Shown: positions 61,816-63,559 of the stretch, one piece after another | Layout: every line of letters begins with the position of its first letter | Position numbering within the stretch: the stretch's first letter is position 1 | Source of the DNA: Okeania sp. SIO1I7 | GTDB lineage: Bacteria; Cyanobacteriota; Cyanobacteriia; Cyanobacteriales; Microcoleaceae | Reading direction: 5' to 3' | Assembly: GCA_010672585.1 (NCBI GenBank) | Contig: JAAHGF010000015.1 | Coordinates: forward strand, 220,929 to 284,487 | Length of the DNA: 63,559 bases | Position numbers and translations under genes: made by a program | The notes under the pieces: generated by a model | What the model was told of the DNA's origin: nothing | What the model saw: only the letters and a program-made list of their open reading frames with translations | Database searches by the model: none

Positions 61816-63559
61816 CTAAATTCCTGCTAACTCTAGAATTTTTAATAGCCGTTTAATATTAACAATAATATCTGGTCTCCACTGACTTTTATTTGAATTA
61901 TAACTTTCAAAATCTTGACCAATTAAGTGGTAGTGTAACAAGCCACATATATTACTAATTTGCCAGTATATAGAATTAATAAATTTTGGAGAAAAAATTT
62001 CAATTACTTTAGTTCCTGGACTGCAAAATACTAGGTTTGTAAGTCCTGCACCATGAGGAGAAATTACTACTTTAGCGCCAGCCATAAGTGATGCTTGTTC
62101 CGCTACTGAAATTGATTCTAAAGTAACAGTAACAAAACCAAACTTTCCCAGTAGACTAACTACCTCTTCTTCATTAACTATTCTCCGGTATGGTGTCAGT
62201 TTCCGACTAATATATATACGTTCTTTTTTGCTAGGTAATTTACCAAGATTTTCGGCGTTTAAAAATAAACTTCTTAAAAAATCACAACCCCATTTTGTTA
62301 TCCTAATGCTACCTTGTTTAGTCATTAGTGAAGGAACCACTAATTTGCGAGCTTTTATATTGGGAAACAACTGAGCTTCTATTAATTTTTCCGGAGGTAT
62401 TTTCAAAGCTTGTATGCTCTCTTTTTGAAACTTTTTACTACAGTTAGTAAAAACAAACTTATCTATGATAGGCATAAAATTATTTCTGCGTAACAAGTCT
62501 AACCTGACAAATATATCAAACATCCAGTGGAAATAATTATTTATTCCCAGATTTACTGGTAAAAAAGCTACGGTTCCATTGATGTTGTAAACTGGCGGTA
62601 ATTTGGAAGAAGATATCATTATTTCAGCACAACCTGTGGAAATATCTCTTACTAATTTATTGTCTGAAGTAATAACTGCTGTTGTTCCTAAATCAACACA
62701 TCCTCTTCCGTCTACGACTATTGCTACAAAAGTTGCTGCTAATTTTGCTTTTTTGCTTTGAAAACTTGGATGAATTTGTGATTCAATTGTTTGAGATGCT
62801 GATAGATTTACATGACTGGACTCTGAGACTTTTTTCTTAGTAATATTAGTTTGTGGGGAATCTGAAGTAATTTCCCAATCTTGTGTTAAATTGAAAAATT
62901 TTTCTAGCCAGTTTCTGGGTAATTTTTGCTGAGAATTCCAGAGTCGAGCTTGATTGTGACGACCTTGTTTTTTCAAGATATATGCTATATTTTGGTGAAC
63001 ATTCTCAATGTCTGGCTTCATTTTCAATGCTTCAATTAAACAGGGTATTGCTTCAGAAAAATTCTGTTTTTGGACATAAGTATTGCCTAATGCTGCATAA
63101 TGCCAACAAGAGTTGGGATTAATTTCTATGGCTTTTTGATAATTATAAATTGCTTCATCTAATAATCCTTTTTCTTGTAAAGCGTCTGCTAATCTTCTGT
63201 GAAATAAATGATTATTTGCTTCTAACTCTATAGCATGACGGTAAGCAATTATTGCTTCATTCCACTTGGTTAATTTCCTTAGTGTTTCTCCTAAGTTGTA
63301 ATATGACCAAGAAAATTTTGGATTAATTTCTATGGCTTTTTGATAACTAGCAACTGCTTCATCTAATAAACCTTTTTGTTGTAAAGCGTCTGCTAATCTT
63401 CTGTGAAATAAATGATTATTTGCTTCTAACTCTATAGCATGACGGTAAGCAATTATTGCTTCATCACACTTGGTTAATTTTCTCAGTGCTTCTCCTAAGT
63501 TGTAATATGACCAAGAAAATTTTGGATTGATTTCTATGGCTGTTTGATAATTATAAATT
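61816..63559 (-). CDS. TPR-GT61 (DUF563) glycosyltransferase, N-terminus outside window
   Basis: The frame is open from the right edge (no start codon inside the window; an internal ATG at 63027 is not the start) to a stop at 61816, giving about 580 residues. TPRs come first (FSWSYYNLGEALRKLTKCDE, LEANNHLFHRRLADALQ), then a linker. The GT61 domain has NNYFHWMFDIFVRLDLLR, ERIYISRKL and VVISPHGAGLTNLVFCSPG. GT61 enzymes add xylose, arabinose or GlcNAc. The 204-bp unit (68 aa, two TPRs) is repeated at 63181 and 63385, nearly exact. It is the fourth TPR enzyme of the cluster and pairs glycosyl transfer with sulfation. Confidence 0.85.
   Translation of the reverse strand, partial: IYNYQTAIEINPKFSWSYYNLGEALRKLTKCDEAIIAYRHAIELEANNHLFHRRLADALQQKGLLDEAVASYQKAIEINPKFSWSYYNLGETLRKLTKWNEAIIAYRHAIELEANNHLFHRRLADALQEKGLLDEAIYNYQKAIEINPNSCWHYAALGNTYVQKQNFSEAIPCLIEALKMKPDIENVHQNIAYILKKQGRHNQARLWNSQQKLPRNWLEKFFNLTQDWEITSDSPQTNITKKKVSESSHVNLSASQTIESQIHPSFQSKKAKLAATFVAIVVDGRGCVDLGTTAVITSDNKLVRDISTGCAEIMISSSKLPPVYNINGTVAFLPVNLGINNYFHWMFDIFVRLDLLRRNNFMPIIDKFVFTNCSKKFQKESIQALKIPPEKLIEAQLFPNIKARKLVVPSLMTKQGSIRITKWGCDFLRSLFLNAENLGKLPSKKERIYISRKLTPYRRIVNEEEVVSLLGKFGFVTVTLESISVAEQASLMAGAKVVISPHGAGLTNLVFCSPGTKVIEIFSPKFINSIYWQISNICGLLHYHLIGQDFESYNSNKSQWRPDIIVNIKRLLKILELAGI
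63130..63540 (-). repeat. two ~204-bp coding repeats (two TPRs each)
   Basis: AGCGTCTGCTAATCTTCTG occurs at 63181 and 63385, exactly 204 bp apart, with nearly every flanking base shared. Confidence 0.9.

Overview
The window looks like a low-GC filamentous cyanobacterium of the marine Oscillatoriales type (Trichodesmium/Okeania-like). The reasons are the AT-rich composition, frequent GCGATCGC (HIP1) octamers, low coding density with long repeat-filled spacers, IS200/IS605 TnpB elements, a fibrillin-type protein, ABC1 kinase and FtsH close to cyanobacterial ones, and many heptamer repeats. The species cannot be named from the sequence alone.

Layout. (1) 1-6.3 kb, mostly minus strand: an edge-truncated dsRNA-binding protein, a HEPN-RNase III-dsRBD fusion, a decayed NYN nuclease, a 197-bp inverted repeat, a DCC thiol-disulfide protein, a TnpB with a short GC-rich repeat inserted near its 3' end, and a DALR-domain protein. 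(2) 6.4-11 kb: a Crp/Fnr-type regulator, then a REC-PAS-GAF-GGDEF diguanylate cyclase. (3) 11.6-17.5 kb: a C5-cytosine methyltransferase/HTH module duplicated in tandem. The first methyltransferase copy is a wreck and the second is intact. Each HTH gene faces away from the next gene across repeated control DNA, and the last divergent gene is an unknown 347-aa protein that may be the cognate effector. (4) 17.6-35.8 kb: mostly housekeeping. It holds a JAMM protease with MoeB-rhodanese, a broken tnpB, aminopeptidase P, FtsH, a candidate structured RNA, a ParM-like actin with a coiled-coil partner, fibrillin, a protein made of twelve 16-aa repeats, MraY, a GT2 glycosyltransferase and small unknown genes. 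(5) 36-52 kb: a defence island. It carries DUF262 plus a MAE_28990-like HEPN nuclease convergent with a second cytosine methyltransferase, an McrB-like GTPase separated from its LlaJI/McrC-like nuclease by nested MITEs and a 60-bp array, a 241-bp tandem array, and an HTH-NACHT protein. An ABC1 kinase whose 3' end is triplicated lies inside it. (6) 52.4-63.6 kb, minus strand: three TPR-sulfotransferase genes and an edge-truncated TPR-GT61 glycosyltransferase, with an apparently intact IS200/IS605 tnpB between them. This looks like a cluster modifying surface polymers.

How the genes fit together. At least four distinct anti-invader modules can be argued for: Dcm/HTH/ORF347, DUF262-HEPN-Dcm, McrB-LlaJI and HTH-NACHT. 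The HEPN-RNase III protein is a possible fifth. They sit among short repeats of several recurrent families (heptamer tracts, MITEs with internal heptamers, palindromes, CCGGACATGATAT composites), which have interrupted or duplicated several of these genes. Coordinates of repeats are by eye and may be off by a few bases.
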